A model generated the notes under the pieces. That model was not told where the DNA came from, ran no database searches, and was given only the letters and a program-made list of their open reading frames with translations. The position numbers were made by a program, and so were the translations under genes. 8,127 bases of DNA from UBA1672 sp964015995. GTDB lineage: Bacteria; Pseudomonadota; Alphaproteobacteria; Micavibrionales; Micavibrionaceae. The stretch is from assembly GCA_964015995.1 (NCBI GenBank), contig CAXHFH010000099.1, positions 1 through 8,127 of the forward strand, written 5' to 3'. Each line of letters begins with the position of its first letter. The first letter of the stretch is position 1. This document shows, piece by piece, positions 1-6,337 of the stretch.

Positions 1-1
1 G

Positions 2-844
2 ATGGATAAAATTAACGCATGTAAAATGGTGGACCATATCGCTCCTGCTCGAGCGTGCGATTTCAAAGTGAATGCAAATAAAGCATCGGTGATTTTGGGT
101 GATGATCGTACGTTAAGCGCGTCACTTATCGTTGGGGCGGACGGGCGGCATTCAAGCGTGCGTGAGTTTATGGATGTTGATGTGCGTTCGTGGAATTATA
201 ATCAACGCGCTGTTGTGTGTTTTATAGAGCATGAAAACCCTCACAATAACAAAGCTGTAGAGCATTTCTGGCCCGGTGGTCCGTTCGCTATCTTACCTAT
301 GAATGATATAAGTGACGGGCGGCATCGCTCTTCGCTTGTGTTCACGGAGCATGGGCGCGGTAGAGATACGTTAATGGGGCTGAGCGATGAGGCTTTTAAG
401 GAAGAGGTGGTCGCCAGATTCCCCGAAAGCTATGGAAAAATAGAGATTATTGATAATAAGCGTATGGCATTTCCATTATCGCTTGTTCATGCAGCGGAAT
501 ATATTGCACCGCGTATGGCGCTTGTGGCCGATGCTGCTCATGGTATTCATCCGATTGCTGGGCAAGGTTTAAATCTTGGGTTTCGGGACTTAGATACGTT
601 GTCTACCCTTATAGAGCGTGCGCATGAAGTAGGGAAAGATATTGGAGCACAAGATCTTCTCGTATCCTATCAGCGTAAGCGCAGGCCGGATAATATGGCC
701 ATGGTAGCCGTGACAGATGGTTTGGTGCGTTTGTTCTCTAATGATTTACCGCCAGTGAAGCTGTTGCGTCGTGCAGGGCTTAGGGCTGTGTCGGGCATTG
801 GTGCGGCCAAAAAATTCTTTATGCACCGCGCTATGGGTGAATAA
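2..844 (+). CDS. UbiH/UbiF/Coq6-family FAD-dependent ubiquinone hydroxylase, 5'-truncated
   Basis: This is the C-terminal 280 residues of a class A flavoprotein monooxygenase of the kind that hydroxylates the polyprenyl-phenol ring during ubiquinone synthesis, using FAD, NAD(P)H and O2. The DG motif GADGRHSSVR is at residues 45-54. The second FAD-binding motif, ending in HPIAGQGLNLGFRD, is at 173-196, followed by the family-typical YQRKRRPDN at 223-231. Family members are about 390-410 residues, and the N-terminal GxGxxG dinucleotide-binding fold is absent. The first ATG in the window is therefore almost certainly internal, with roughly 110 residues lying upstream of the window. The usual GDAAH reads ADAAH here (residues 176-180). 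The gene stands apart from the next operon, which has its own promoter. UbiH, UbiF, UbiI and Coq6 cannot be told apart from this fragment, so no symbol is given. Family confidence is high; the ring position hydroxylated is unknown. Confidence 0.9.
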   Translation: MDKINACKMVDHIAPARACDFKVNANKASVILGDDRTLSASLIVGADGRHSSVREFMDVDVRSWNYNQRAVVCFIEHENPHNNKAVEHFWPGGPFAILPMNDISDGRHRSSLVFTEHGRGRDTLMGLSDEAFKEEVVARFPESYGKIEIIDNKRMAFPLSLVHAAEYIAPRMALVADAAHGIHPIAGQGLNLGFRDLDTLSTLIERAHEVGKDIGAQDLLVSYQRKRRPDNMAMVAVTDGLVRLFSNDLPPVKLLRRAGLRAVSGIGAAKKFFMHRAMGE

Positions 845-871
845 TTTTATGGTTTTTTTGTGTCCTTTTAT

Positions 872-900
872 TTGACAGTCACATCAGAAGTCGGTATAAA
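872..900 (+). promoter_or_regulatory. Sigma-70-type promoter for the rpmH operon
   Basis: A perfect -35 box TTGACA (872-877) and a -10 box TATAAA (895-900, five of six consensus bases) are separated by exactly 17 bases. The predicted transcription start is near 907, leaving a leader of about 80 bases before the rpmH start at 988. It is the best promoter match I found in the intergenic regions and sits just before the ribosomal-protein operon, where strong transcription is expected. Boxes and spacing are seen directly; use in the cell is inferred. Confidence 0.85.
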
Positions 901-987
901 CCCCCATTCTATTAAGAGAAATAAGAATTTTAGCTCTTTCCGATTATTAGGTCAGAATAGAGCAATATAAAGAAAAAGGTCAGTTAC
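901..987 (+). other. rpmH leader region (probable 5' UTR)
   Basis: This A/T-rich stretch lies between the predicted -10 box and the rpmH start. A purine-rich segment ending AAAAAGGT (973-980) gives a plausible Shine-Dalgarno site 7 bases before the ATG at 988. Only weak self-pairing is visible, for example TTCTATT (906-912) with AATAGAG (956-962, one G-U pair). No known riboswitch or ribosomal-protein leader structure is recognisable. Confidence 0.4.
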
Positions 988-1128
988 ATGAAACAGAAGC
1001 GTACATTTCAGCCAAGTCGTCTCGTTCGCGCACGTCGCCACGGATTTCGTTCACGTATGGCTGATAAGAATGGCCGTGCAATTCTTGCGCGTCGTCGCGC
1101 AAAGGGACGTAAGCGTCTTAGCGCCTAA
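988..1128 (+). CDS. rpmH: 50S ribosomal protein L34
   Basis: L34 is a small, very basic protein of the large ribosomal subunit that binds 23S rRNA. The 46-residue product starts MKQKRTFQPSRLVRARRHGF and ends ARRRAKGRKRLSA, matching the family signature along its whole length; L34 is usually 44-46 residues. It is first in a tight operon, about 80 bases downstream of the predicted transcription start and 12 bases before rnpA. The arrangement rpmH-rnpA is conserved across most bacteria. The start is supported by the AAAAAGGT segment upstream and by normal family length. Identification is essentially certain. Confidence 0.98.
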   Translation: MKQKRTFQPSRLVRARRHGFRSRMADKNGRAILARRRAKGRKRLSA

Positions 1129-1140
1129 CAATTATCTATC

Positions 1141-1521
1141 ATGCATACACGCAAGCAGGATCTGTCAGATATTAAAATGCTGACGGATCGACGCTCTTTT
1201 CTTGATATTCAATCCAATGGCAAAAAATGGGTTTCGCACGGTTTGATTGTGCAGATCAAGGAAAATGATCTGGGCATTAAGCGTGTTGGTTTCACAGTGA
1301 GCAAAAAAGTTGATAAATCTGCGGTTAGACGTAACCGTATTAAACGCCGATTACGAGCGGTGGCAGCCGACATATTAAGCGTTCATGCGCAAGAAAGTTG
1401 TGACTATATTTTGGTTGGAAAAAAAGCGAGTGCAATGCGTCCTTATGATTCAATGATCAATGATTTAAAATGGTGTTTGAAAAAGACGGGATATTATCAT
1501 AAAACAGAGCGTGATCAATAA
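1141..1521 (+). CDS. rnpA: Ribonuclease P protein component
   Basis: This is the protein subunit of RNase P, which works with the catalytic RNA RnpB to remove the 5' leader from precursor tRNAs in the cytoplasm. The 126-residue basic protein contains the conserved RNA-binding RNR motif, AVRRNRIKRRLR, at residues 61-72, preceded by the typical VGFTVSKKV strand at 49-57. The N-terminal part with F20 corresponds to the family's leader-binding region. It lies 12 bases after rpmH and 21 bases before yidD. No Shine-Dalgarno sequence precedes the ATG at 1141. The next in-frame ATG at 1177 also lacks one and would leave a very short N-terminus, so 1141 is kept. The family is certain; the exact start is less so. 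Confidence 0.96.
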   Translation: MHTRKQDLSDIKMLTDRRSFLDIQSNGKKWVSHGLIVQIKENDLGIKRVGFTVSKKVDKSAVRRNRIKRRLRAVAADILSVHAQESCDYILVGKKASAMRPYDSMINDLKWCLKKTGYYHKTERDQ

Positions 1522-1542
1522 TAAGGACTAAAGACTATCGCT

Positions 1543-1788
1543 ATGGCACGATTATTCCGTTTTGCAATAAAGGTTTATTCGTATATTGTTTCTCCGTTTT
1601 TAGGGCGGAATTGCAGATATCAACCAACCTGTTCTTGTTATGCCGATCAAGCGATAGAGCAGCATGGTGTCATAAAGGGCTTAATTTTAAGCATTGGCCG
1701 TATATCCAGATGTCATCCGTGGAGTAAGCGGCCACATTTAGACCCCGTGCCACAGGCAATAAAGTCATTAGATAAAGCGTCACAATAA
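1543..1788 (+). CDS. yidD: Membrane protein insertion efficiency factor YidD
   Basis: YidD is a small membrane-associated protein that assists YidC/Sec-dependent insertion of inner-membrane proteins. The 81-residue product shows the family core GRNCRYQPTCSCYADQAIEQ (21-40) and RCHPW (56-60) with DPVP at 67-70. The four cysteines C24, C30, C32 and C57 are present. The amphipathic N-terminus (residues 1-20) fits peripheral membrane binding. The glycine-rich link usual between HPW and DPVP is replaced by SKRPHL. It sits between rnpA and yidC, its normal place. An in-frame stop at 1522-1524 makes ATG 1543 the first available ATG. The AAGGA at 1523-1527 is 15 bases away, longer than ideal for a ribosome binding site. 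Confidence 0.96.
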   Translation: MARLFRFAIKVYSYIVSPFLGRNCRYQPTCSCYADQAIEQHGVIKGLILSIGRISRCHPWSKRPHLDPVPQAIKSLDKASQ

Positions 1789-1804
1789 AACAGAACAAGT
1801 ATTT

Positions 1805-1810
1805 AAAGGG
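1805..1810 (+). promoter_or_regulatory. Ribosome binding site of yidC
   Basis: AAAGGG ends 10 bases before the yidC ATG and supports that start. The same AAAGGGC string also precedes fmt, so it may be a favoured site in this genome. Confidence 0.6.
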
Positions 1811-1820
1811 CCTATTCATC

Positions 1821-3731
1821 ATGAATAACAACAAAGACCAAATGCATCCGCAAGATGTCCGTAACTTGATTATTTTTGCGATTGCATCGCTTGCGATCTG
1901 GTTTTTATATGAAACCTATATTCTTGGCCCACAGACCAAGGCATTAAAAGAAGCAAAGCAAGCAAAGGCGGAGCTGCTTTTGGATGATCCTGAGTTGATG
2001 GAAGAGATCAAAGAGGTAACGCGTGAAGAGGCGATGTTGCAATCTGAAAGATTGTATTTCAGAAACGATGAAATCTCGGGTTCTATCCCTCTTACCGGCG
2101 GTATGATCGATGATTTAAGTTTGAATAAGTATTTCAAAACTTTGGAGAAAAAAGAAAATGTTCATGTTTTAATACCTGCTGGTGTTAAATATTCACGCTA
2201 CATCAATTACGGTTGGGTAAGCGGAGACAGAAAACTTGCGTTGCCTGATGCGGCGACGCAATGGCAAGTGAAGGATAACAATCTATTACAGCCCGATTTG
2301 CCCGTGACGTTGTATTGGGATAATGGCCAGGGATTGCGATTTGAACGTATTTTGTCGCTTGATAAGGAATTTGTTTTTAAAATTACACAAAGGGTCATTA
2401 ATCGTTCTGGTGATCCGGTATATTTGTACCCGTATAGTTTAATTACGCAAACAAACCTTCCTGAAAATGCGCAACCCAGATGGATTGCTTATGAAGGACC
2501 GGTTGGTTTTATTGGTGGTGCGTTAGAGCAGATTAGCTATGGCGGCATGGTTAAGGAGCCGAATAAAAAGATCGAAGCAGAAAATGGCTGGATCGGTTTT
2601 TCTGATGAATATTGGTTTACCGCCCTTATGCCCGAACAAGGCAAGGCCACTAAGTTTCGTTTTAAACACACGCCAGACCCTTTTCAGCAGAAGAATAAAA
2701 AATATCAAACTGATTACACGGGTTCTGAACTGGTTGTCGATAATGGGGCTTCTGCTGAATACACGCACCATATCTTTGTGGGTGCAAAAAAAGTTTTGGT
2801 TCTTGAGGAGTATCAAAAATCTTTAGGTGTCGATAATCTAGACTTGGCCGTTGATTTTGGCTGGTTCTGGTTTTTAACTTACCCATTCTTTTTGGCGCTT
2901 CATTATTTGGGTTTATTCGTTGGGAATATGGGGGTTGCGATCATCCTGCTGACAGTTCTTTTAAGAAGTGCTGTTTTTCCTCTTACGCGGGTCTCATACC
3001 GTTCGTTCGCAAAAATGAAGGTGGTTGCACCGCAAATTACGGAGCTGCGTGATAAATATAACGATGATAAAGAAAAGTTACAGGCCGAAATCGTCCAATT
3101 ATATCAGAGGGAGGGTGTAAACCCGATGTCTGGGTGCTTGCCGATTGTAGCGCAAATTCCTATTTTCTTTGCGTTTTATAAGGTTATCTTGATTACGATT
3201 GAGCTCCGTCATGCACCGTTCTTTGGGTGGATACAGGATTTATCCTCGAAAGATCCGACGAGTATTTTTAACTTATTCGGGGTGTTTGAATATGATGTAT
3301 CGTGGCTTCCTGCGATTGGTGTGTGGCCGACTTTGATGTTGATTGCAATGCTTATGCAAAAGAAGCTAAACCCGCCGCCGCAAGATTCAACGCAGCGTAT
3401 GATGATGAATATCTTTCCGTTTTTCATCACATTTATTATGTCGAAATTTGCGTCAGGTCTTGTGATTTACTGGACATTAAGTGCGACGCTTTCTGTGATG
3501 CAGCAAGCTTACATTATGCGCTCTATGGGGGTACCGATTTATCTTTTCAACAAGGATAAGTTCAAGGAAGAGCTTGAGGCCAAAAGTGCAGAAGGACCGG
3601 ATGTGCATCCTCTGGTCGAGATGGCTGAAGATGAAGTTGAGAAGGCTATGTTCGGTGAAGACGATGGCGAGGAAGAGCCAAAGCCGGTAATCTCGCCGCC
3701 GAAACCCAAAAAGAAGAAAAAGAAAAAATAG
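1821..3731 (+). CDS. yidC: Membrane protein insertase YidC (Oxa1 family)
   Basis: YidC inserts and folds inner-membrane proteins, alone or with SecYEG. The 636-residue protein has the Gram-negative layout. An N-terminal transmembrane segment spans about residues 15-35, and a charged linker (about 37-75) leads into the periplasmic beta-rich domain (about 80-335). The conserved Oxa1 core follows with its membrane segments (about 348-565). The core shows the groove arginine in LTVLLRSAVFPLTR (R382), a cytoplasmic helical hairpin (about 395-430), and GVNPMSGCLPIVAQIPIFFAFY at 432-453, written here only to locate it. The tail (about 580-636) is acidic (EDDGEEE) and then strongly basic, ending in seven lysines, which could contact the ribosome. 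An AAAGGG site supports the start. The gene lies 32 bases after yidD and 13 bases before engB. Confidence 0.98.
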   Translation: MNNNKDQMHPQDVRNLIIFAIASLAIWFLYETYILGPQTKALKEAKQAKAELLLDDPELMEEIKEVTREEAMLQSERLYFRNDEISGSIPLTGGMIDDLSLNKYFKTLEKKENVHVLIPAGVKYSRYINYGWVSGDRKLALPDAATQWQVKDNNLLQPDLPVTLYWDNGQGLRFERILSLDKEFVFKITQRVINRSGDPVYLYPYSLITQTNLPENAQPRWIAYEGPVGFIGGALEQISYGGMVKEPNKKIEAENGWIGFSDEYWFTALMPEQGKATKFRFKHTPDPFQQKNKKYQTDYTGSELVVDNGASAEYTHHIFVGAKKVLVLEEYQKSLGVDNLDLAVDFGWFWFLTYPFFLALHYLGLFVGNMGVAIILLTVLLRSAVFPLTRVSYRSFAKMKVVAPQITELRDKYNDDKEKLQAEIVQLYQREGVNPMSGCLPIVAQIPIFFAFYKVILITIELRHAPFFGWIQDLSSKDPTSIFNLFGVFEYDVSWLPAIGVWPTLMLIAMLMQKKLNPPPQDSTQRMMMNIFPFFITFIMSKFASGLVIYWTLSATLSVMQQAYIMRSMGVPIYLFNKDKFKEELEAKSAEGPDVHPLVEMAEDEVEKAMFGEDDGEEEPKPVISPPKPKKKKKKK

Positions 3732-3744
3732 AAAATTATTCAAG

Positions 3745-4380
3745 ATGGAAGAGTTTACAGAAGAAGAGCGCGAGCAAGCGCGTGTATTATTTGCCGGATC
3801 GTGTGACTTTATGTTGGGCGTCGCAGGTTTGCACCAGTTGCCCGATGCGCAAACACCGGAAATTGCCTTTGCCGGGCGTTCCAATGTTGGTAAGTCTTCA
3901 TTGCTGAATGCGTTAACGGGGCGTAAGGCGTTGGCGCGAACATCAAATACCCCGGGTCGTACGCAGGAGCTTAATTATTTTAATCTTGGTGATCATATTT
4001 ATATGGTCGATATGCCGGGCTATGGATATGCAAAGGTTTCAAAGGAAAAGATTGCAGCTTGGACAAGTTTGATTTTTGCTTATCTTAGGGGAAGGCCAAC
4101 GCTACGGTGCGTTTTTATTTTAGTTGATGCGCGCCACGGCTTTAAACCGAGCGATATTGACCTTATGAAAATGCTGGATGAGGCGGCTGTTTCTTATCGC
4201 ATTATTCTAACAAAAACAGATAAAGTGAAACAGCAAGACCTGAAAAAGGTAACTGATAAAATAGCAGGGATTGTGAAAAATCACCCCGCTGCTTTTCCTG
4301 AAATCCTTAACACAAGCAGTCTTAAGGATATTGGTATCGAAGAATTACGTTGTGTTATTCGTCGTTATGGCTTGCATTAA
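3745..4380 (+). CDS. engB: Ribosome biogenesis GTP-binding protein EngB/YsxC
   Basis: EngB is an essential TrmE-Era-EngA-EngB-class GTPase needed for late assembly of the 50S subunit. The 211-residue protein has every GTPase motif: G1 GRSNVGKS (44-51), the switch I threonine in NTPGRT (T73), G3 DMPGYG (89-94), G4 TKTDK (156-160) and G5 SS (191-192). Length and spacing are normal for the family. It follows yidC by 13 bases, an order common in alphaproteobacteria, and is probably the last gene of the rpmH operon. Its upstream ribosome binding site is weak, so translation may be coupled to yidC. Identification is very secure. Confidence 0.97.
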   Translation: MEEFTEEEREQARVLFAGSCDFMLGVAGLHQLPDAQTPEIAFAGRSNVGKSSLLNALTGRKALARTSNTPGRTQELNYFNLGDHIYMVDMPGYGYAKVSKEKIAAWTSLIFAYLRGRPTLRCVFILVDARHGFKPSDIDLMKMLDEAAVSYRIILTKTDKVKQQDLKKVTDKIAGIVKNHPAAFPEILNTSSLKDIGIEELRCVIRRYGLH

Positions 4381-4502
4381 CTCTTTTTGATTTAAGCGCC
4401 CCAATAAATTTTTTGTATATATTTGTTCTCTTTTTGTTTCCTTTGTGCTTTCTTCAGACTAAGATAGAGGGGAATCGTATTGTTTGGGTTAGGCTATTAA
4501 AG
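4381..4502 (+). other. Intergenic gap between engB and rmuC
   Basis: This 122-base T-rich gap holds no terminator hairpin and no promoter with acceptable spacing. TTGATT (4387-4392) and the TATATA/TATATT overlap (4416-4423) are the nearest matches, but their spacing does not fit. An in-frame extension of rmuC could cover it (see the rmuC entry). Whether the rpmH operon ends here or continues into rmuC cannot be decided. Confidence 0.4.
4489..4493 (+). promoter_or_regulatory. Possible ribosome binding site of rmuC
   Basis: TTAGG ends 9 bases before ATG 4503 and favours that start. A better purine match, AGAGGGG (4466-4472), lies too far upstream of this ATG and has no ordinary in-frame start codon after it at normal spacing. 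Confidence 0.3.
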
Positions 4503-5750
4503 ATGACGTTTTCTACAGCTATCTATTTCTATATTTTTTGTGCAACGGTCGCTGGTTTTGTTCTTGGCTGGCTTGTTGTCTTTACATCACAAATGAAACG
4601 TGTCATTGGACTTGAGCGTGATAATGCTGAAATGCGCGCCCAGGCTCAGGCCGCTAAAGAATCTCTGGATCGCGCTGGTGAGGCTTTGGATTATCGTTTT
4701 AAGGCGACTGCCCAGGAAGCTCTTCAAAAAAGCAATGAGCAATTCTTACAGCTTGCGCAAGAACGTTTAAAAGGTGCGCAAGCTGATGGTGCGCATGATC
4801 TTGAAAAACGCCAAAGAGCGATTAATGAAATGGTTAAGCCTGTACATGAAAACCTCAAGGCTCTGTCCTCAGCTCTGGAGCAGGTGAAGGGTACGGATAA
4901 AGCGCTTCGTGAAGATGTTCAAAATCTTAATCGCGAGACTGCGAAGCTTGTTGGTGCGCTTCGTGATCCATCCGCGCAGGGATTATGGGGGGAGTTTATT
5001 CTGGAAGGCGTTTTGGAAAAATCCGGTTTGATTAAGGGGGTGCATTACGAAACACAGATTAGTTTTGAAACTGAGAGTGGTCGCCAACGCCCTGATGCGA
5101 TCATCCACATGCAAGATGGCTTTAATATCATTATTGATGCGAAAGCTCCTTTAAATGAGTTTGCGCAACGCTTATCCGAAGATATGAGTGATGATGCGCA
5201 TAATGTCTTGATGCAAAACTTGGCTGCGCAGGTGCGTTCACACGTTAAAAAGCTTGGCTCTAAAAATTACTGGGAAAATGTTGATAGTCCTGACTTTACG
5301 GTTATGTTCCTGCCATCGGAGCATATGTACTCAATTGCTCTCCGCGCTGATCCGACACTGGTTGAGTTTGCAGCAACCCAAAATATCATTATCGCATCAC
5401 CGACATTGCTTATGTCCTTACTGCGTGTTGTTGGTGTCAGTTGGCGGCAGGTTGAGTTGGTTGAAAATGCGCAAGACATTGCTGAGCTAGGTTATGATCT
5501 GTACAAACGTTTTCTTAAATTCACAGACCACTTTGAAAAGATTGGCGGGCATTTGCAAAAAGCTATGGGCGGATATGATGCCGCGCTTGGTTCAATGGAG
5601 CGACAGGTTCTACCCGCGGCGCGTAAATTCAAAGATTTGCAAGGGGCGAAGGCTGGTATTGAAGACATCAAAGATTTGAAATCGGTCGAAACTTTGCCGC
5701 GTAATTTGGCATTGACGATGGAAGATGAGCAAGAGAAGAAGCGCGCTTAG
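4503..5750 (+). CDS. rmuC: DNA recombination protein RmuC
   Basis: RmuC proteins limit inversions between short inverted repeats in E. coli and carry a nuclease-like core of the PD-(D/E)XK type; their biochemical activity is poorly defined. The 415-residue product has an N-terminal transmembrane segment (about 6-27) and then a long charged coiled-coil region (about 30-150). The RmuC domain follows, with QGLWGEFILEGVLEKSGL (159-176), RPDAII (196-201), IIDAKAPL (210-217, with D212 and K214 as possible catalytic residues), MFLPSEH (268-274) and ASPTLLMSLLRVV (298-310). ATG 4503 is chosen because it gives the usual short N-terminus before the membrane segment. An ATG at 4350 would add 51 residues overlapping engB. 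A weak TTAGG lies 9 bases upstream. Function is inferred from family only. Confidence 0.93.
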   Translation: MTFSTAIYFYIFCATVAGFVLGWLVVFTSQMKRVIGLERDNAEMRAQAQAAKESLDRAGEALDYRFKATAQEALQKSNEQFLQLAQERLKGAQADGAHDLEKRQRAINEMVKPVHENLKALSSALEQVKGTDKALREDVQNLNRETAKLVGALRDPSAQGLWGEFILEGVLEKSGLIKGVHYETQISFETESGRQRPDAIIHMQDGFNIIIDAKAPLNEFAQRLSEDMSDDAHNVLMQNLAAQVRSHVKKLGSKNYWENVDSPDFTVMFLPSEHMYSIALRADPTLVEFAATQNIIIASPTLLMSLLRVVGVSWRQVELVENAQDIAELGYDLYKRFLKFTDHFEKIGGHLQKAMGGYDAALGSMERQVLPAARKFKDLQGAKAGIEDIKDLKSVETLPRNLALTMEDEQEKKRA

Positions 5751-5760
5751 AAGGCGTGAC

Positions 5761-5789
5761 TTGAAATTACGCTCAAAACCAATTATCAC
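5761..5789 (+). promoter_or_regulatory. Possible promoter directly before def
   Basis: A -35-like TTGAAA (5761-5766, five of six) and a weaker -10-like TATCAC (5784-5789, four of six) are 17 bases apart. Transcription would start near 5796, almost at the def ATG (5798), giving a leaderless message. That would fit the lack of a Shine-Dalgarno sequence before def. The -10 match is poor, so this is tentative. Confidence 0.3.
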
Positions 5790-5797
5790 TTGTTCCC

Positions 5798-6322
5798 ATG
5801 ACTGACTATACGATAATTACTGTTCCCGATCCCGTCCTTAAAGAGGTTGCGCGGCCCGTTAATAAAATTGACGATGCAATTCGTGCGCAAATGGATGGCA
5901 TGCTTCAGGCAATGTATGATGCGCCAGGTATTGGCCTTGCGGCTAATCAGGTAGGTTTACTAAACCGTGTTTTGGTGATGGACCTATCTCGTCGTGATGA
6001 AGATGAGGAGGCCGCTGAGCCTATTTTTATGGTTAATCCTGAAATTATTCATGAGTCTGAGCAAATGAGCGTGATGGAGGAGGGTTGCTTATCAATCCCG
6101 CAGCAGCATGCAGATGTAGAGCGTCCGGCAATCGTACGGGTGAAGTATATGGATTATAATGGCAAGGAAGCAGAGCTGGAAGCAGAAGGATTACTATCAC
6201 ATTGCGTACAGCACGAAATTGATCATTTGAACGGCGTTTTGTTTATTGATTATCTGTCTAGTCTTAAGCGCAATATGATCTTGAAAAAGGTACAGAAACT
6301 TAAGAAACAAAATCTTCTTTAA
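5798..6322 (+). CDS. def: Peptide deformylase
   Basis: Def removes the formyl group from the N-terminal methionine of nascent proteins at the ribosome, using a bound metal ion (usually Fe2+). The 174-residue protein has all three family motifs: GIGLAANQVG (44-53), EGCLS (95-99) and HEIDH (139-143). Metal ligands are C97, H139 and H143, and the catalytic glutamate is E140. The length is normal, and the lysine-rich C-terminal helix (about 155-174) is typical of the Gram-negative type. It lies 47 bases after rmuC and 15 bases before fmt, its functional partner: Fmt adds the formyl group that Def later removes. No ribosome binding site precedes the ATG. Identification is very secure. Confidence 0.98.
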   Translation: MTDYTIITVPDPVLKEVARPVNKIDDAIRAQMDGMLQAMYDAPGIGLAANQVGLLNRVLVMDLSRRDEDEEAAEPIFMVNPEIIHESEQMSVMEEGCLSIPQQHADVERPAIVRVKYMDYNGKEAELEAEGLLSHCVQHEIDHLNGVLFIDYLSSLKRNMILKKVQKLKKQNLL

Positions 6323-6326
6323 AGGG
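6321..6326 (+). promoter_or_regulatory. Ribosome binding site of fmt
   Basis: AAAGGG overlaps the last two bases of the def stop codon and ends 11 bases before the fmt ATG. It fixes the fmt start and ties its translation to the end of def. Confidence 0.55.
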
Positions 6327-6337
6327 CGTGTTTATAA

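Noticed and set aside
851..870. T-rich run after the ubiH-family stop as a rho-independent terminator
   Set aside because: A run of seven T is present, but no GC-rich stem precedes it.
845..987. Replication origin next to rpmH
   Set aside because: rpmH lies near dnaA/oriC in some bacteria, but I see no clusters of TTATNCACA-type DnaA boxes and no dnaA here.
3477..3884. Reverse-strand open frame of 135 codons across the yidC-engB junction
   Set aside because: It lies wholly opposite two well-supported genes, has low-complexity cysteine- and leucine-rich translation and matches no family I recognise. The other reverse frames in the window are rejected for the same reason.
5754..5772. Inverted repeat after rmuC as a terminator
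   Set aside because: The 6-bp stem includes a G-U pair and is followed by TCAAAACC, not a T-run.
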